NCBI RefSeq assembly: GCF_000317595.1
Contig: NZ_AEJC01000366.1
Location: 1 to 56,069, forward strand
DNA length: 56,069 nt
Direction: 5' to 3'
Source of the DNA: Streptomyces ipomoeae 91-03
GTDB taxonomy: Bacteria; Actinomycetota; Actinomycetes; Streptomycetales; Streptomycetaceae
The notes under the pieces are model-generated. The model did not search any database, was not told where the DNA came from, and saw only the letters and a list, made by a program, of their open reading frames with translations. Shown here one piece after another: positions 42,269 to 51,939 of this stretch. Both the position numbers and the translations under genes were made by a program. The stretch's first letter is position 1; each line of letters starts with the position of its first letter.

Positions 42269-44443
42269 ATGACCGAGAGCACCACCATCCGCTGGGAACA
42301 GGACCGCACCGGCCTCGTCACCCTCGTCCTCGACGACCCGAACCAGTCCGCGAACACCATGAACCAGGCGTTCCGCGAATCCCTCGCGGTGATCGCCGAC
42401 CGCCTGGAGGCCGAGAAGGACACCATCCGGGGCGTCATCATCACCTCCGCGAAGAAGACCTTCTTCGCCGGCGGCGATCTGCGCGACCTCATCCGGGTCA
42501 CCCCCGAGAACGCACAGGAACTGTTCGACGGCGGCATGGAGATCAAGCGCAACCTCCGCCGCATCGAGACCCTGGGCAAGCCGGTCGTCGCCGCGATGAA
42601 CGGCGCGGCCCTCGGCGGCGGCTACGAACTCGCCCTCGCCTGCCACCACCGCATCGCCCTCGACGCCCCCGGCACCAAGATCGGCTGCCCCGAGGTCACC
42701 CTCGGCCTGCTGCCCGGAGGCGGCGGTGTCGTCCGCACCGTACGGCTGATGGGCATCGCCGACGCCCTGCTGAAGGTGCTGCTCCAGGGCACCCAGTACA
42801 GCCCGCAACGCGCCCTCCAGAACGGCCTGATCCACGAAGTGGCCACCACCCGGGACGAGTTGATGGCGAAGGCCCGCGCCTTCATCGACGCCAACCCGGA
42901 GTCCCAGCAGCCCTGGGACAAGCCGGGCTACCGCATCCCCGGCGGCACCCCCGCCAACCCCAAGTTCGCGGCGAACTTGCCCGCCTTCCCGGCCACCCTG
43001 CGCAAGCAGACGGGCGGCGCGCCCTACCCGGCCCCGCGCCGCATCCTCGCCGCCGCCGTCGAGGGCGCCCAGGTCGACTTCGAGACCGCCCAGGTCATCG
43101 AGGCCCGCTACTTCGTGGAGCTGGCCGCCGGACAGACCTCGAAGAACATGATCCAGGCGTTCTTCTTCGACCTCCAGGCCGTCAACTCCGGCGCGAACCG
43201 CCCCAAGGGCGTGGAGCCGCGCCAGGTCCGCAAGGTGGCCGTCCTCGGCGCCGGGATGATGGGGGCGGGTATCGCGTACTCGTGTGCCCGAGCCGGCATC
43301 GAGGTTGTACTGAAGGACGTGTCGCTCGAAGCGGCCGCGAAGGGCAAGGGCTACTCGGAGAAACTCTGCGCCAAGGCCGTGTCGAAGGGCCGTACGACCC
43401 AGCAGAAGGCCGACGCGCTCCTCGCCCGTATCACCCCCACCGCCGACGTGACGGATCTCGCCGGCTGCGACGCGGTCATCGAGGCGGTCTTCGAGGACAC
43501 CGCGCTCAAGCACAAGGTCTTCCAGGAGATCGAGTCGGTGGTGGCACCGGACGCGCTGCTGTGCAGCAACACCTCCACCCTCCCCATCACGGCACTCGCC
43601 GAGGGCGTGCAGCGCCAGTCCGACTTCATCGGCCTGCACTTCTTCTCGCCCGTCGACAAGATGCCCCTCGTCGAGATCATCAAGGGCGAACGGACGGGCG
43701 ACGAGGCCCTGGCCCGCGCCTTCGACCTCGTCCGGCAGATCAAGAAGACCCCGATCGTCGTCAACGACTCCCGCGGCTTCTTCACCTCCCGGGTGATCGG
43801 CCACTTCATCAACGAGGGCGTGGCGATGGTCGGCGAGGGCATCGAACCCGCGTCGATCGAACAGGCGGCGGCCCAGGCGGGCTACCCGGCGAAGGTCCTC
43901 TCCCTGATGGACGAGCTGACCCTGACCCTCCCCCGCAAGATCCGCGCCGAGTCCCGGCGGGCCGTCGAGGAAGCGGGCGGCACCTGGGAGGAGCACCCCG
44001 CCGAGGCCGTCATCGACCGCATGGTCGACGAGTTCGGGCGCCCCGGCCGCAGCGGCGGCGCCGGCTTCTACGACTACGGCCCCGACGGCCGCCGCGCCAA
44101 GCTCTGGCCCGGCCTGCGGGAACACTTCACCAAGCCCGGCTATCGGATCCCGTTCGAGGACATGCAGGAACGCATGCTCTTCTCCGAGGCCCTGGACACG
44201 GTCCGCCTCCTGGAGGAGGGCGTCCTGACCTCCGTGGCCGACGCCAACATCGGCTCGATCTTCGGCATCGGCTTCCCCGGCTGGACCGGTGGCGTCCTTC
44301 AGTACATCAACGGTTACGAGGGCGGCCTGTCGGGCTTCGTGGCGCGGGCGAGGGAACTGGCCGACCGCTACGGCGACCGCTTCATGCCTCCGGCGCTGCT
44401 GGTGGAGAAGGCGGAGAGGGGCGAGCGTTTCGGGGACGAGTGA
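42269..44443 (+). CDS. FadB-type fatty acid oxidation multifunctional protein
   Basis: A 724-residue fusion. Residues 1-200 are an enoyl-CoA hydratase with the oxyanion loops TFFAGGDLRDL and NGAALGGGYELALACHH. From about 325 comes 3-hydroxyacyl-CoA dehydrogenase with VAVLGAGMMGAGIAYSCARA, SNTSTLPITALAEG and FIGLHFFSPVDKMPLVEII, then the C-terminal helical domain (VNDSRGFFTSRVIGHFINEG). It performs hydration and NAD-dependent oxidation in beta-oxidation and works with the thiolase. It has normal length and is the last gene of the operon. Confidence 0.93.
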   Translation: MTESTTIRWEQDRTGLVTLVLDDPNQSANTMNQAFRESLAVIADRLEAEKDTIRGVIITSAKKTFFAGGDLRDLIRVTPENAQELFDGGMEIKRNLRRIETLGKPVVAAMNGAALGGGYELALACHHRIALDAPGTKIGCPEVTLGLLPGGGGVVRTVRLMGIADALLKVLLQGTQYSPQRALQNGLIHEVATTRDELMAKARAFIDANPESQQPWDKPGYRIPGGTPANPKFAANLPAFPATLRKQTGGAPYPAPRRILAAAVEGAQVDFETAQVIEARYFVELAAGQTSKNMIQAFFFDLQAVNSGANRPKGVEPRQVRKVAVLGAGMMGAGIAYSCARAGIEVVLKDVSLEAAAKGKGYSEKLCAKAVSKGRTTQQKADALLARITPTADVTDLAGCDAVIEAVFEDTALKHKVFQEIESVVAPDALLCSNTSTLPITALAEGVQRQSDFIGLHFFSPVDKMPLVEIIKGERTGDEALARAFDLVRQIKKTPIVVNDSRGFFTSRVIGHFINEGVAMVGEGIEPASIEQAAAQAGYPAKVLSLMDELTLTLPRKIRAESRRAVEEAGGTWEEHPAEAVIDRMVDEFGRPGRSGGAGFYDYGPDGRRAKLWPGLREHFTKPGYRIPFEDMQERMLFSEALDTVRLLEEGVLTSVADANIGSIFGIGFPGWTGGVLQYINGYEGGLSGFVARARELADRYGDRFMPPALLVEKAERGERFGDE

Positions 44444-44580
44444 CGCCGGGGGGCGGGCCTTTTCCTCGCCCCCGCCGCCCCTACCCGTCCCATCCCTCAG
44501 GGGCGGCTGCCCCTTCGCCCCCGCTTCGCCTTCCAGCTCGGGGGGAGGGGGTGGGTCGGCGGGTGCGGGTGGTGTGTGGT

Positions 44581-44608
44581 TGATCGCGCAGTTCCCCGCG
44601 CCCCTGAA
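44581..44608 (-). repeat. Dispersed Streptomyces intergenic repeat, copy 1
   Basis: On the minus strand this reads TCAGGGGCGCGGGGAACTGC followed by GCGATCA. Related copies lie at 46632, 51853 and 54324, always between genes. Such elements are abundant in Streptomyces genomes and form G/C-rich hairpins. Confidence 0.7.
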
Positions 44609-44722
44609 GACACGGCCCTGCGGGCCCCTCCCGCCCGAGCGAAGCCGAGAGTGGGGGAGCGAACAGCCCCCACTCAGCCGCACCCGTCAACGCACCGCAC
44701 ACACCCCACTGCCCCGCCTTCC

Positions 44723-45445
44723 TCAGTCCGACTCTGTCGGCCACTTCCGCAGTTCCTCCCGCAACGACCGCTGGAAGGTCGTCAACAGGGCCTGGACGAC
44801 CAGCGGCTGCATACGGGCCGACAGGGACTTGACCGCCTGCGGGTCGCGTTCCGCCACCGCGTCGTGGAAGAGGCGGGACAACTCGTGGGCCGCCGTGCGC
44901 GAGTGCTCGATCAGTACATTCCGGGCGGCGAGGATCGACTCCTCGGACAGCGGTACGTCGAGGAGCTCGACCCCGAGCCGCAGCAGACCGGGGTCGACGT
45001 GGAACCCGTCACCGTCCCGCTCCACCACACCCATGGCCACCAGCCGGTCCACCTCGCCCCCGGCCAGGGGCCGCCCCGCCCGCCGGTCCAGCTCCTCCCG
45101 TGTCACCGCCGCCACCGCGTCCGGCGCCCAGGAGGCGACCACCGCCCGTTGCAGGGCGAGATCGCGTGGGGTGAGATCCGGCGGCAGCTGCCGCAGATAC
45201 CGCTCGATGGCGGCCAGGGTCATGCCCTGCCGCTGAAGCTCCTCGATCAGCGCGAGACGCGCGAGGTGGTCCCGCCCGTAGTGCCCGACCCGCCGCGGAC
45301 CGATCACCGGCGGCGGCAGCAGGCCCTTGGTGCCGTAGAAGCGGACCGTGCGCACCGTGACACCGGCCCGCGCCGCCAGCTCGTCGACGGTGAGGACGTT
45401 CTCTCCGGTGCCTGCCGCCGCGCTGTCCCCGTTCTCGGTCGTCAT
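44723..45445 (-). CDS. MerR-family transcriptional regulator
   Basis: A 240-residue protein. The N-terminal MerR HTH (LTVDELAARAGVTVRTVRFY, GTKGLLPPPVIGPRRVGHYG, RLALIEELQRQGMTLAAIER) is followed by a longer helical C-terminal domain ending RSLREELRKWPTESD. The C-terminal part lacks an obvious metal-binding Cys set, so the signal is more likely organic. It lies convergent to the beta-oxidation operon and could regulate it. The ATG at 45445 is chosen because the HTH follows 17 residues later and the further upstream frame looks non-coding. Confidence 0.85.
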   Translation of the reverse strand: MTTENGDSAAAGTGENVLTVDELAARAGVTVRTVRFYGTKGLLPPPVIGPRRVGHYGRDHLARLALIEELQRQGMTLAAIERYLRQLPPDLTPRDLALQRAVVASWAPDAVAAVTREELDRRAGRPLAGGEVDRLVAMGVVERDGDGFHVDPGLLRLGVELLDVPLSEESILAARNVLIEHSRTAAHELSRLFHDAVAERDPQAVKSLSARMQPLVVQALLTTFQRSLREELRKWPTESD

Positions 45446-45451
45446 GCACAG

Positions 45452-45476
45452 CAGTATCACTGTCCCACCAGTACTG
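45452..45476. promoter_or_regulatory. Possible autoregulatory operator of the MerR gene
   Basis: Two related dyads, CAGTATCACTG (45452-45462) and the perfect palindrome CAGTACTG (45469-45476), lie directly upstream of the MerR start, between it and the macro-domain gene. MerR proteins usually bind such dyads in their own promoters. Confidence 0.4.
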
Positions 45477-45548
45477 TGACACCTCCTGCGCCCCTCGGCG
45501 GCCCCCGGCTCAGGGGGCGTTGTCAGTGGTGGCCCGTACGGTGGGGGC

Positions 45549-46028
45549 ATGTCGGGGATCACTTACGTCCGGGGGGACGCCACCGTGCCGTTGGGCAAGG
45601 GCGTCAAGATCATCGCGCATGTCAGCAACGACAGCGGCGGCTGGGGCAAGGGCTTCGTCCTCGCCCTGTCCCGCCGCTGGCCGGAACCGGAGGCGGCCTA
45701 CCGCGCCTGGCACCGCGACCGGGCCCACAACGACTTCGGGCTCGGCGCCGCCCAGTTCGTCCAGGTGGGCCCGTACACGTGGGTCGCCAACCTGATCGGC
45801 CAGCGGGGCACACGCACGGGCAGCAAGGGAGTCCCCGTCCGCTACGAGGCCATCGACACGGCCCTCGGCCTCCTCGCCGACAAGGCGCTGGAGCTGGAGG
45901 CCTCGGTCCACATGCCCCGCATCGGCTGCGGCCTGGCCGGCGGCAAGTGGTCCCGCGTCGAACCGCTGATAACCGACCGGCTCATTCAACGCGGCATATC
46001 CGTGACGGTGTACGACCACGGGGACTGA
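45549..46028 (+). CDS. Macro-domain protein (ADP-ribose-1''-phosphate phosphatase-like)
   Basis: A 159-residue stand-alone macro domain: ITYVRGDATVPLGKGVKIIA, HVSNDSGGWGKGFVLALSRR, WVANLIGQRGTRTGSKGVPV and HMPRIGCGLAGGKWSRVEPL. The pattern fits the ALC1/Poa1p subgroup, which binds or hydrolyses ADP-ribose derivatives or removes ADP-ribose from macromolecules. It is a single gene between divergent MerR and AtpF-like genes. The ATG at 45549 is near the 5' end and the length matches the family. Confidence 0.85.
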   Translation: MSGITYVRGDATVPLGKGVKIIAHVSNDSGGWGKGFVLALSRRWPEPEAAYRAWHRDRAHNDFGLGAAQFVQVGPYTWVANLIGQRGTRTGSKGVPVRYEAIDTALGLLADKALELEASVHMPRIGCGLAGGKWSRVEPLITDRLIQRGISVTVYDHGD

Positions 46029-46131
46029 CGGGAACCGAGTGACGGCCGCCGGAGTGAACGGCGGTCGATTATCGGTCAACTCTGGCGCACATGTGCGATG
46101 CCTCGCGCGGGTGAACGGGTAAGTCACCGGT

Positions 46132-46614
46132 ATGGACCTCATCCCGATGGACATCGGCCCGTTGAACCCCAAGGTTCAGGAACTCGTCGTCGCGGCGCTG
46201 CTGTTCGCGCTGCTGTTCCTCTTCTTCGTCCGACTGCTGCCCCGGGTCCAGCGCGTCCTCGACGAGCGGGAAACCGCGACCAAGGGGGTCGAGGCACAGG
46301 CCGAAGCCGTACGGGAGGAGGCGGAGACCAAGCGGGCGGAGCTGGCCGCGGCCCTCGCCGAGGCCCGCCACGACGCCGCCCGCATCCGCCAACAGGCCTT
46401 CGAGGAGGGCACCGCCCTCATCTCCGCCGCCCGCGCCGAAGGCCTGCGCGAACAACAGAGAATCCTCACCGAGGGCCATGCCCGCATCGCCTCGGACCGC
46501 ACGACAGCAGAGGCCGAACTCCGCACCTATGCCTCGGAGTTGGCCTCGAACCTGGCGAGCAAGGTCCTGGGAGAACGAATCGAAGCGAGGACTCAGCCGC
46601 AGCCGCGCCACTGA
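46132..46614 (+). CDS. Orphan ATP-synthase b-subunit-like protein
   Basis: A 160-residue protein with one N-terminal membrane span (VVAALLFALLFLFFVRLLP) followed by a long charged amphipathic helix (EAQAEAVREEAETKRAELAA, RQQAFEEGTALISAARAEGL) and a C-terminal helix (ELASNLASKVLGERIEA). This is the architecture of AtpF, the F0 stator b subunit. No other atp gene is near, so it is a paralogue outside the atp operon. It could be a substitute stator or a membrane-anchored coiled-coil with another job. The ATG at 46132 follows the sequence GGGTAAGTCACCGGT. Confidence 0.75.
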   Translation: MDLIPMDIGPLNPKVQELVVAALLFALLFLFFVRLLPRVQRVLDERETATKGVEAQAEAVREEAETKRAELAAALAEARHDAARIRQQAFEEGTALISAARAEGLREQQRILTEGHARIASDRTTAEAELRTYASELASNLASKVLGERIEARTQPQPRH

Positions 46615-46631
46615 AACGGGGCGCAGTCCCT

Positions 46632-46680
46632 GCTTTCAGGGGCGCGGGGCTGCATCGACAGGGGGCTCCGCCGCGTGGGC
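46632..46680 (+). repeat. Dispersed Streptomyces intergenic repeat, copy 2
   Basis: Reads TTTCAGGGGCGCGGGGCTGC, then ATCGACAGGGGGCTCCGCCG and CGTGGGCGC. The layout (GGGGCGCGGGGCTG, ATCGA, GGCTCCGCCGCGTGGGCGC) equals that of the copy at 54324 on the opposite strand. Confidence 0.7.
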
Positions 46681-46769
46681 GCTCCTTTCCGGCCACACCA
46701 TGGCCGAAGCCCTCGCGAGCCCCGAAGTGCCCTCTTTTGCACGGGAGTTGACCGCAGTACCGTCCGCGC

Positions 46770-48740
46770 ATGCCGATACCTGTGCGACGCATGTGCTTCA
46801 CGACCTGGAGATCGCTCGCGACCGTGGCCACGACCGCGGCCCTCACGGCCGGTTTCCTCACCCCGGCGGTCGCAGACACCGCGACGACGCCTCGGAAGAG
46901 CGAACCCGTCTACTCGTACGACAACGCCATCCGCGAAGCGGTGTGGGTGGACACCGGTCTCGACGGCGACCGCGACGGCAGGGCGGACCGCGTCGCCGTC
47001 GACATCGTCCGCCCGAGTGAACCCGCCCAGCGGGGCCGCGAAGTCCCCGTGATCATGGACGCCAGCCCGTACTACTCCTGCTGTGGACGTGGCAACGAGG
47101 GGCAGCGCAAGACGTACGACGCGAACGGGAACGTCGTCCAGATGCCGCTGTTCTACGACAACTACTTCGTGCCCCGGGGCTATGCCTTCGTCGCCGTCGA
47201 CCTCGCCGGAACCAACCGCTCCGACGGCTGCGTCGACGTCGGCGGCCGTTCCGACATCCAGTCGGCGAAGGCGGTCGTCGACTGGCTCAACGGCCGTGGC
47301 ACGGCGTACACCACCCGCACGGGCTCGACGAAGGCCAAGGCCGGCTGGACCAACGGCAGGACCGGCATGATCGGCAAGAGCTACGACGGCACGATCGCCA
47401 ACGGCGTGGCCGCCACCGGGGTCGAGGGCCTGAAGACCATCGTCCCGATCGGCGCCATCTCCTCCTGGTACGACTACTACTTCGCCAAGGGCGCCCCGCT
47501 CTACGACTCCGGCCCCGACTGGCTGTCCGACTATGTCGAGAGCCCCGATGCCCGCGCCAAGTGCGCCGCGGTCCAGCGCGAACTCGTCGACGGCGCCCCG
47601 CGCACCGGTGACTGGACCCGGCTGTGGACCGAACGCGACTACGTCAAGGACGTCGGGAAGATCGACGCCAGCGTCTTCGTCATCCACGGCCAACAGGACC
47701 TCAACGTCCGCCCCAAGCACTTCGGCCAGTGGTGGGACGCCCTCGCGAAGCACGGCGTCGAGCGCAAGATCTGGCTCTCCCAGACCGGCCACGTCGACCC
47801 CTTCGACTTCCGCCGCGCGGAGTGGGTCGACACCCTGCACCGCTGGTTCGACCACGAACTCCTCGGCTACGACAACGGCATCGACGACGAGCCCATGGCC
47901 GATATCGAACGCCACCCCGACCAGTGGGAGACCTCCAAGGTCTGGCCCCCGCGCGGCACCCAGGCCACGACTCTCCGCCCCGAAGGCGGCAGTCTGCCCG
48001 GCGTCGGCACCCTCGGCCTGCGCAAGCGGTCCGGCACCGAGACCTTCACCGACAACCCCGCGCTGAGCGAGACCGACTGGGCCGCGTACGTCGACCGGTC
48101 CACCCCCGACAAGGCCGGTTTCGTCACCCCGCCCCTGACCGAGGACCTGCGGGTGTCCGGCTCGTCCAAGGTGACCGTCACCGCCACGCCCACCACCTCG
48201 ACCGCCCACCTCTCGGCGGTCCTCGTGGACCTCGGCCCGGACACCATCCGCGACTACTCCACCGCCGGCGAGGGCATCACCACCCTCACCGAGCGCACCT
48301 GCTGGGGTCCGAGCACCACCGGTGACAGCTCCTGCTTCCGGGAGACCCGGGCCAAGACCGCCGACGTCGACTACACGATCGTCAGCCGCGGCTGGGCCGA
48401 CCTCGGCAACCACTCCTCCGCCACGGGAGCCCCGCTCACGCCCGGCACGCCGTACACCATCACCCTCGATCTGCACGCCACCGATCACGTCGTCCCGGCG
48501 GGCCACCGCCTGGCGCTGATCCTCGCGGGCACCGACAAGGACCTCATCGACCCGCCGTCGACCACCTCCACCCTGACCATCGACCTCGAGCGCACCTCCG
48601 CGCAGATACCCCTGGTCGGCGGCGCCACCGCCTTCAAGAAGGCGACCTCGGCCGCCGGGGACAGGACACCCGGGGCCGCCGTCCTCGACGGTGTACGCGA
48701 CCCGAGCAGGGCCGCCCGTGTCCCGGGGAGCGGTGCGTGA
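46770..48740 (+). CDS. Secreted Xaa-Pro dipeptidyl-peptidase, family S15
   Basis: A 656-residue serine peptidase. A signal peptide precedes DTATTPRK (about 35 residues, [20 protein letters not shown]). The catalytic Ser is in [16 protein letters not shown], Asp in [18 protein letters not shown] and His in [19 protein letters not shown]-terminal jelly-roll domain follows ([35 protein letters not shown]). It removes X-Pro dipeptides from peptides outside the cell. The ATG at 46770 gives a clean signal peptide. It overlaps the carboxypeptidase gene by GTGA, so both are made together for extracellular peptide use. Confidence 0.9.
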   Translation: MPIPVRRMCFTTWRSLATVATTAALTAGFLTPAVADTATTPRKSEPVYSYDNAIREAVWVDTGLDGDRDGRADRVAVDIVRPSEPAQRGREVPVIMDASPYYSCCGRGNEGQRKTYDANGNVVQMPLFYDNYFVPRGYAFVAVDLAGTNRSDGCVDVGGRSDIQSAKAVVDWLNGRGTAYTTRTGSTKAKAGWTNGRTGMIGKSYDGTIANGVAATGVEGLKTIVPIGAISSWYDYYFAKGAPLYDSGPDWLSDYVESPDARAKCAAVQRELVDGAPRTGDWTRLWTERDYVKDVGKIDASVFVIHGQQDLNVRPKHFGQWWDALAKHGVERKIWLSQTGHVDPFDFRRAEWVDTLHRWFDHELLGYDNGIDDEPMADIERHPDQWETSKVWPPRGTQATTLRPEGGSLPGVGTLGLRKRSGTETFTDNPALSETDWAAYVDRSTPDKAGFVTPPLTEDLRVSGSSKVTVTATPTTSTAHLSAVLVDLGPDTIRDYSTAGEGITTLTERTCWGPSTTGDSSCFRETRAKTADVDYTIVSRGWADLGNHSSATGAPLTPGTPYTITLDLHATDHVVPAGHRLALILAGTDKDLIDPPSTTSTLTIDLERTSAQIPLVGGATAFKKATSAAGDRTPGAAVLDGVRDPSRAARVPGSGA

Positions 48741-50017
48741 GGGCCCGTATCGCGACGCTGATCGCCGGCGTCGCCATCGCCGCGCCCCTGCTCTCGGCAC
48801 CCGCGTACGCGGCGGACGCCACCACCACCCCGCCGCGTACCGGATTCGAGCAGTCAGGCGGCGCCCGCTGGACCGGTCAGCCCGAGGAGCAGGACTTCCT
48901 GGCCGCCGTGGACCGGGCGAGCGCCCGGGTGTCGATCACCCGGATCGGCACGACCAAGCAGGACCGCCCGCTGCAACTCGTACGCATCGGCATCCGCCCC
49001 ACCTCGCGCACGGTCCTCCTCGTCTGCAGCCAGCACGGCGACGAGCCCGCCGGCCGCGAGGCCTGCCTGACCACGATCCGCGACCTCGCCCACGCCAAGG
49101 ACGAGCGGACCGAGCGGCTGCTGAAGAACACCACCGTCCTCGTCGTGCCCACCGCCAACCCCGACGGCCGGGCGGCCGACACCCGGGGCAACAGCGACGG
49201 CGTCGACATCAACCGCGACCACCTGGCCCTCAAGACCGCCGAGGCCCGGGCGCTCGCCGCGGTCGTCCGCGACCGCGGGCCCGATGTCGTCTACGACCTG
49301 CACGAGTACGGCGCCACGCCCCAGTACTACGACAAGGACCTGTTCGACCTCTGGCCGCGCAACCTCAACACCGACGCGGCCGTGCACGCGGAGGCGACGA
49401 AGCTGTCCCAGGACTACGTGCGTCCGGCCGCGCGGGCGGCGGGGTACTCGACGGGCACGTACGGCATCTGGACCGACCCCGTCACCGGCGACCCGATCCG
49501 CCAGGTCGCGGGCGACGGACAGGAACGGATCCTGCGGAACATGACCGGCGTCAAGCACGCGGTGGGCCTGCTCATCGAGAGCCGAGTGGAACCGCTGACG
49601 GACGACACCACGGAGCAGGACAACAACCTGCGCCGGGTGAACTCCCAACTCGCCGCGCTGAAGGGTCTGTTCGGCTTCGCCGGTGAACGCGGCCGACAGG
49701 TCGACGCGGCGACCGGCGCGGCCCGGCTCGCCGGACTGCGCGACACCGGCCCGGTCTACGTCGGGGGCGCCGACAACGACCCCGCCGAACCCGCCGAGGT
49801 GATCCAGGACCCGCCCTGCGGCTATCGGCTCACCGCACAGCAGTACGAGGAGTTCGCGGACGAGCTGACCCTGCACGGCGTCCGCACGCGCTCCGCCGGG
49901 GACGGCGACGGCGTACTCGTCCCGTTGCGCCAGCAACTGCGCGCCCTCGTGCCGCTGCTGCTCGACGAGCGGGCGCCGTACCACCTGACGGTGGGGGAGC
50001 CCGACACCGGCTGTTGA
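48737..50017 (+). CDS. Secreted zinc carboxypeptidase, family M14
   Basis: A 426-residue protein with a signal peptide ([21 protein letters not shown]). The M14 zinc site is complete: H-x-x-E in [15 protein letters not shown] and the third His in [35 protein letters not shown] is the usual substrate-carboxylate region, and a conserved Glu lies in [11 protein letters not shown]. The family removes C-terminal residues or, in some members, cell-wall D-amino acids. The C-terminal 100 residues form an extra domain. It starts at the GTG at 48737 overlapping the S15 stop. Confidence 0.88.
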   Translation: MRARIATLIAGVAIAAPLLSAPAYAADATTTPPRTGFEQSGGARWTGQPEEQDFLAAVDRASARVSITRIGTTKQDRPLQLVRIGIRPTSRTVLLVCSQHGDEPAGREACLTTIRDLAHAKDERTERLLKNTTVLVVPTANPDGRAADTRGNSDGVDINRDHLALKTAEARALAAVVRDRGPDVVYDLHEYGATPQYYDKDLFDLWPRNLNTDAAVHAEATKLSQDYVRPAARAAGYSTGTYGIWTDPVTGDPIRQVAGDGQERILRNMTGVKHAVGLLIESRVEPLTDDTTEQDNNLRRVNSQLAALKGLFGFAGERGRQVDAATGAARLAGLRDTGPVYVGGADNDPAEPAEVIQDPPCGYRLTAQQYEEFADELTLHGVRTRSAGDGDGVLVPLRQQLRALVPLLLDERAPYHLTVGEPDTGC

Positions 50018-50111
50018 ACACAACTTGAACAAGAAAGGATCTGCGTCACATGGGGTAGGGCTCAGCGGGCAGGAGTAGCTCAGTTCCAGCCACTGCTGAA
50101 AGGTTGCACCA

Positions 50112-51836
50112 GTGACGCACGATCACCAAACCACCCACCATGGGGGAGGCGCGCTTCCGGGTTCGGAGGCGGGTCTCCCCGGCGGCGGGCGGCCCCGGAC
50201 GGACCGTGCCGTGTTCGGCGTGACGGCCGCGCTCACCCTGGCTTTCGTGCTCTGGGGCGCCATCGCGACGGACTCGCTCGAAGACGTCTCCGGCAAGATG
50301 CTGAGCGGCCTGATCCGCGACGGTGGCTGGGCCTTCATCCTGGCCGCCTCCTGTTTCGTGGTCTTCGCCCTGTGGCTCGCGGTCAGCCGCTACGGCCGGA
50401 TCCACCTCGGTGTCGAGGGGGAGAAGCCCGAGTTCCGCACGGTGTCCTGGGTCGCGATGATGTTCAGCGCGGGCATGGGCATAGGCCTGATGTTCTACGG
50501 CGTCAGCGAGCCCCTCGCGCACTACACCTCGCCACCGCCCGGCACGAACCCCGAGGGCTCCGGCGAGCGCATGGAGACCGCGATGGCGACCACCCTCTTC
50601 CACTGGACGCTGCACCCCTGGGCGATCTACGCGGTGGTCGGCCTCGCCATCGCCTACAGCACCTTCCGCAAACGCCGCCGCCAGACCATCAGCGCCGTCT
50701 TCACCCCGCTGATCGGCGAGAAACACGCGAACGGCACCGGTGGCCGGATCATCGACATCCTCGCGATCGTCGCCACCGTCTTCGGCTCGGCGGCCTCCCT
50801 CGGCCTCGGCGCGCTCCAGATCGGCTCGGGCGCCCGGGAGTTGGGCTGGATGGAGAAGGTGAGCACCGGGCTGCTCGTCGCCGTCATCGCCGTACTGACC
50901 CTGGCGTTCGTGGCCTCCGCCGTGTCCGGTGTGGAGAAGGGCATCCAGTGGCTGTCCAACATCAACATGGTGCTGGCCCTGCTGCTCGCCGTCTTCGTGT
51001 TCGTCGTGGGCCCCACGATCCTGGTCCTTGACCTCCTCCCCACCTCCGTCTTCTCCTTCCTCGGCGACCTCACCCAGCTCGCGGGCCGCACCGAGGCGTC
51101 CGGCGGCGGGAAGGTGGCCGACTGGCTCGGCAGCTGGACCGTCTTCTACTGGGCATGGTGGATCTCCTGGACGCCCTTCGTCGGCATGTTCATCGCCCGC
51201 ATCAGCCGTGGCCGCACCATCCGCCAGTTCATCGGCGGCGTCATCCTCGTCCCCAGCACGGTCAGCCTCGTCTGGTTCGCGGTCTTCGGCGGTACGGCGA
51301 TGAAGCTCCAGGAGCAGGGCCGGCTCGGCGACGAATCGACCGCCGAGGGTCAACTCTTCGCCGTCCTCCACGAGTTCCCCGCCGCCACCGTCACCAGCCT
51401 GCTCGTGATGATCCTCGTCGGCATCTTCTTCGTCTCCGGCGCCGACGCCGCCTCCATCGTCATGGGCACGCTCTCCCAACGCGGCGCCCTCGAACCCGGC
51501 CGCCTCGTCGTCGTCTTCTGGGGCGTGGTCACCGGAGCCGTCGCCGCGATCATGCTCCTGGTCGGCAGCGGCCGGGGCGACGCCCTCACGGGCCTGCAGA
51601 ACCTCACGATCCTGGCCGCCGCCCCGTTCGTACTGGTCATGATCGGCATGTGCGTGGCGCTGATGCGGGACCTGCGGCGCGACCCGATCATCGTCCGTGA
51701 GGAGATGGCCTCCGCGGCCGTCGAACTCGCCGTCGTCCAGGGTCACACGCGCTACGACGGCGAGTTCGAGATCAGGGTGGGGCCGGGCCGGGGAACGGAG
51801 GTGGAGGGCGACCCGGTCGGCCATCGCACCGAGTAG
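50112..51836 (+). CDS. BCCT-family betaine/choline/carnitine transporter
   Basis: A 574-residue membrane protein with about 12 spans. The glycine-rich TM3 element SAGMGIGLMFYGVSEPLAHY and the BCCT signature FYWAWWISWTPFVGMFIARI SRGRTIRQF region are present. A His-rich N-terminus and a charged 45-residue C-terminal tail flank the core; the tail may sense osmotic strength. It imports a quaternary ammonium compound with Na+ or H+. The GTG at 50112 has GAAAGG 8 bp upstream. No betaine enzymes are adjacent. Confidence 0.93.
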   Translation: MTHDHQTTHHGGGALPGSEAGLPGGGRPRTDRAVFGVTAALTLAFVLWGAIATDSLEDVSGKMLSGLIRDGGWAFILAASCFVVFALWLAVSRYGRIHLGVEGEKPEFRTVSWVAMMFSAGMGIGLMFYGVSEPLAHYTSPPPGTNPEGSGERMETAMATTLFHWTLHPWAIYAVVGLAIAYSTFRKRRRQTISAVFTPLIGEKHANGTGGRIIDILAIVATVFGSAASLGLGALQIGSGARELGWMEKVSTGLLVAVIAVLTLAFVASAVSGVEKGIQWLSNINMVLALLLAVFVFVVGPTILVLDLLPTSVFSFLGDLTQLAGRTEASGGGKVADWLGSWTVFYWAWWISWTPFVGMFIARISRGRTIRQFIGGVILVPSTVSLVWFAVFGGTAMKLQEQGRLGDESTAEGQLFAVLHEFPAATVTSLLVMILVGIFFVSGADAASIVMGTLSQRGALEPGRLVVVFWGVVTGAVAAIMLLVGSGRGDALTGLQNLTILAAAPFVLVMIGMCVALMRDLRRDPIIVREEMASAAVELAVVQGHTRYDGEFEIRVGPGRGTEVEGDPVGHRTE

Positions 51837-51852
51837 GAATCCAGCTCGGGGG

Positions 51853-51905
51853 CGGGACCGCGCCCCGTAAGGGGCGCGGGGAACCGCGCGACCAGCCCCC
51901 ACGAC
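51853..51905 (+). repeat. Dispersed Streptomyces intergenic repeat, copy 3
   Basis: CGCCCC-GTAA-GGGGCG forms a hairpin at 51868-51883 and is followed by CGGGGAACCGCGCGACCAGC and a C-rich tail. It lies between two convergent genes, so it may double as a terminator for both. Confidence 0.7.
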
Positions 51906-51939
51906 CCGCAGCCCGCCGACTACCTGTCGGGCCCCGAAC

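Noticed and set aside
46593..48800. A 735-codon open frame antisense to the S15 peptidase
   Set aside because: Val/Gly/Arg/Asp-rich shadow with no motif; the plus strand has a complete catalytic triad.
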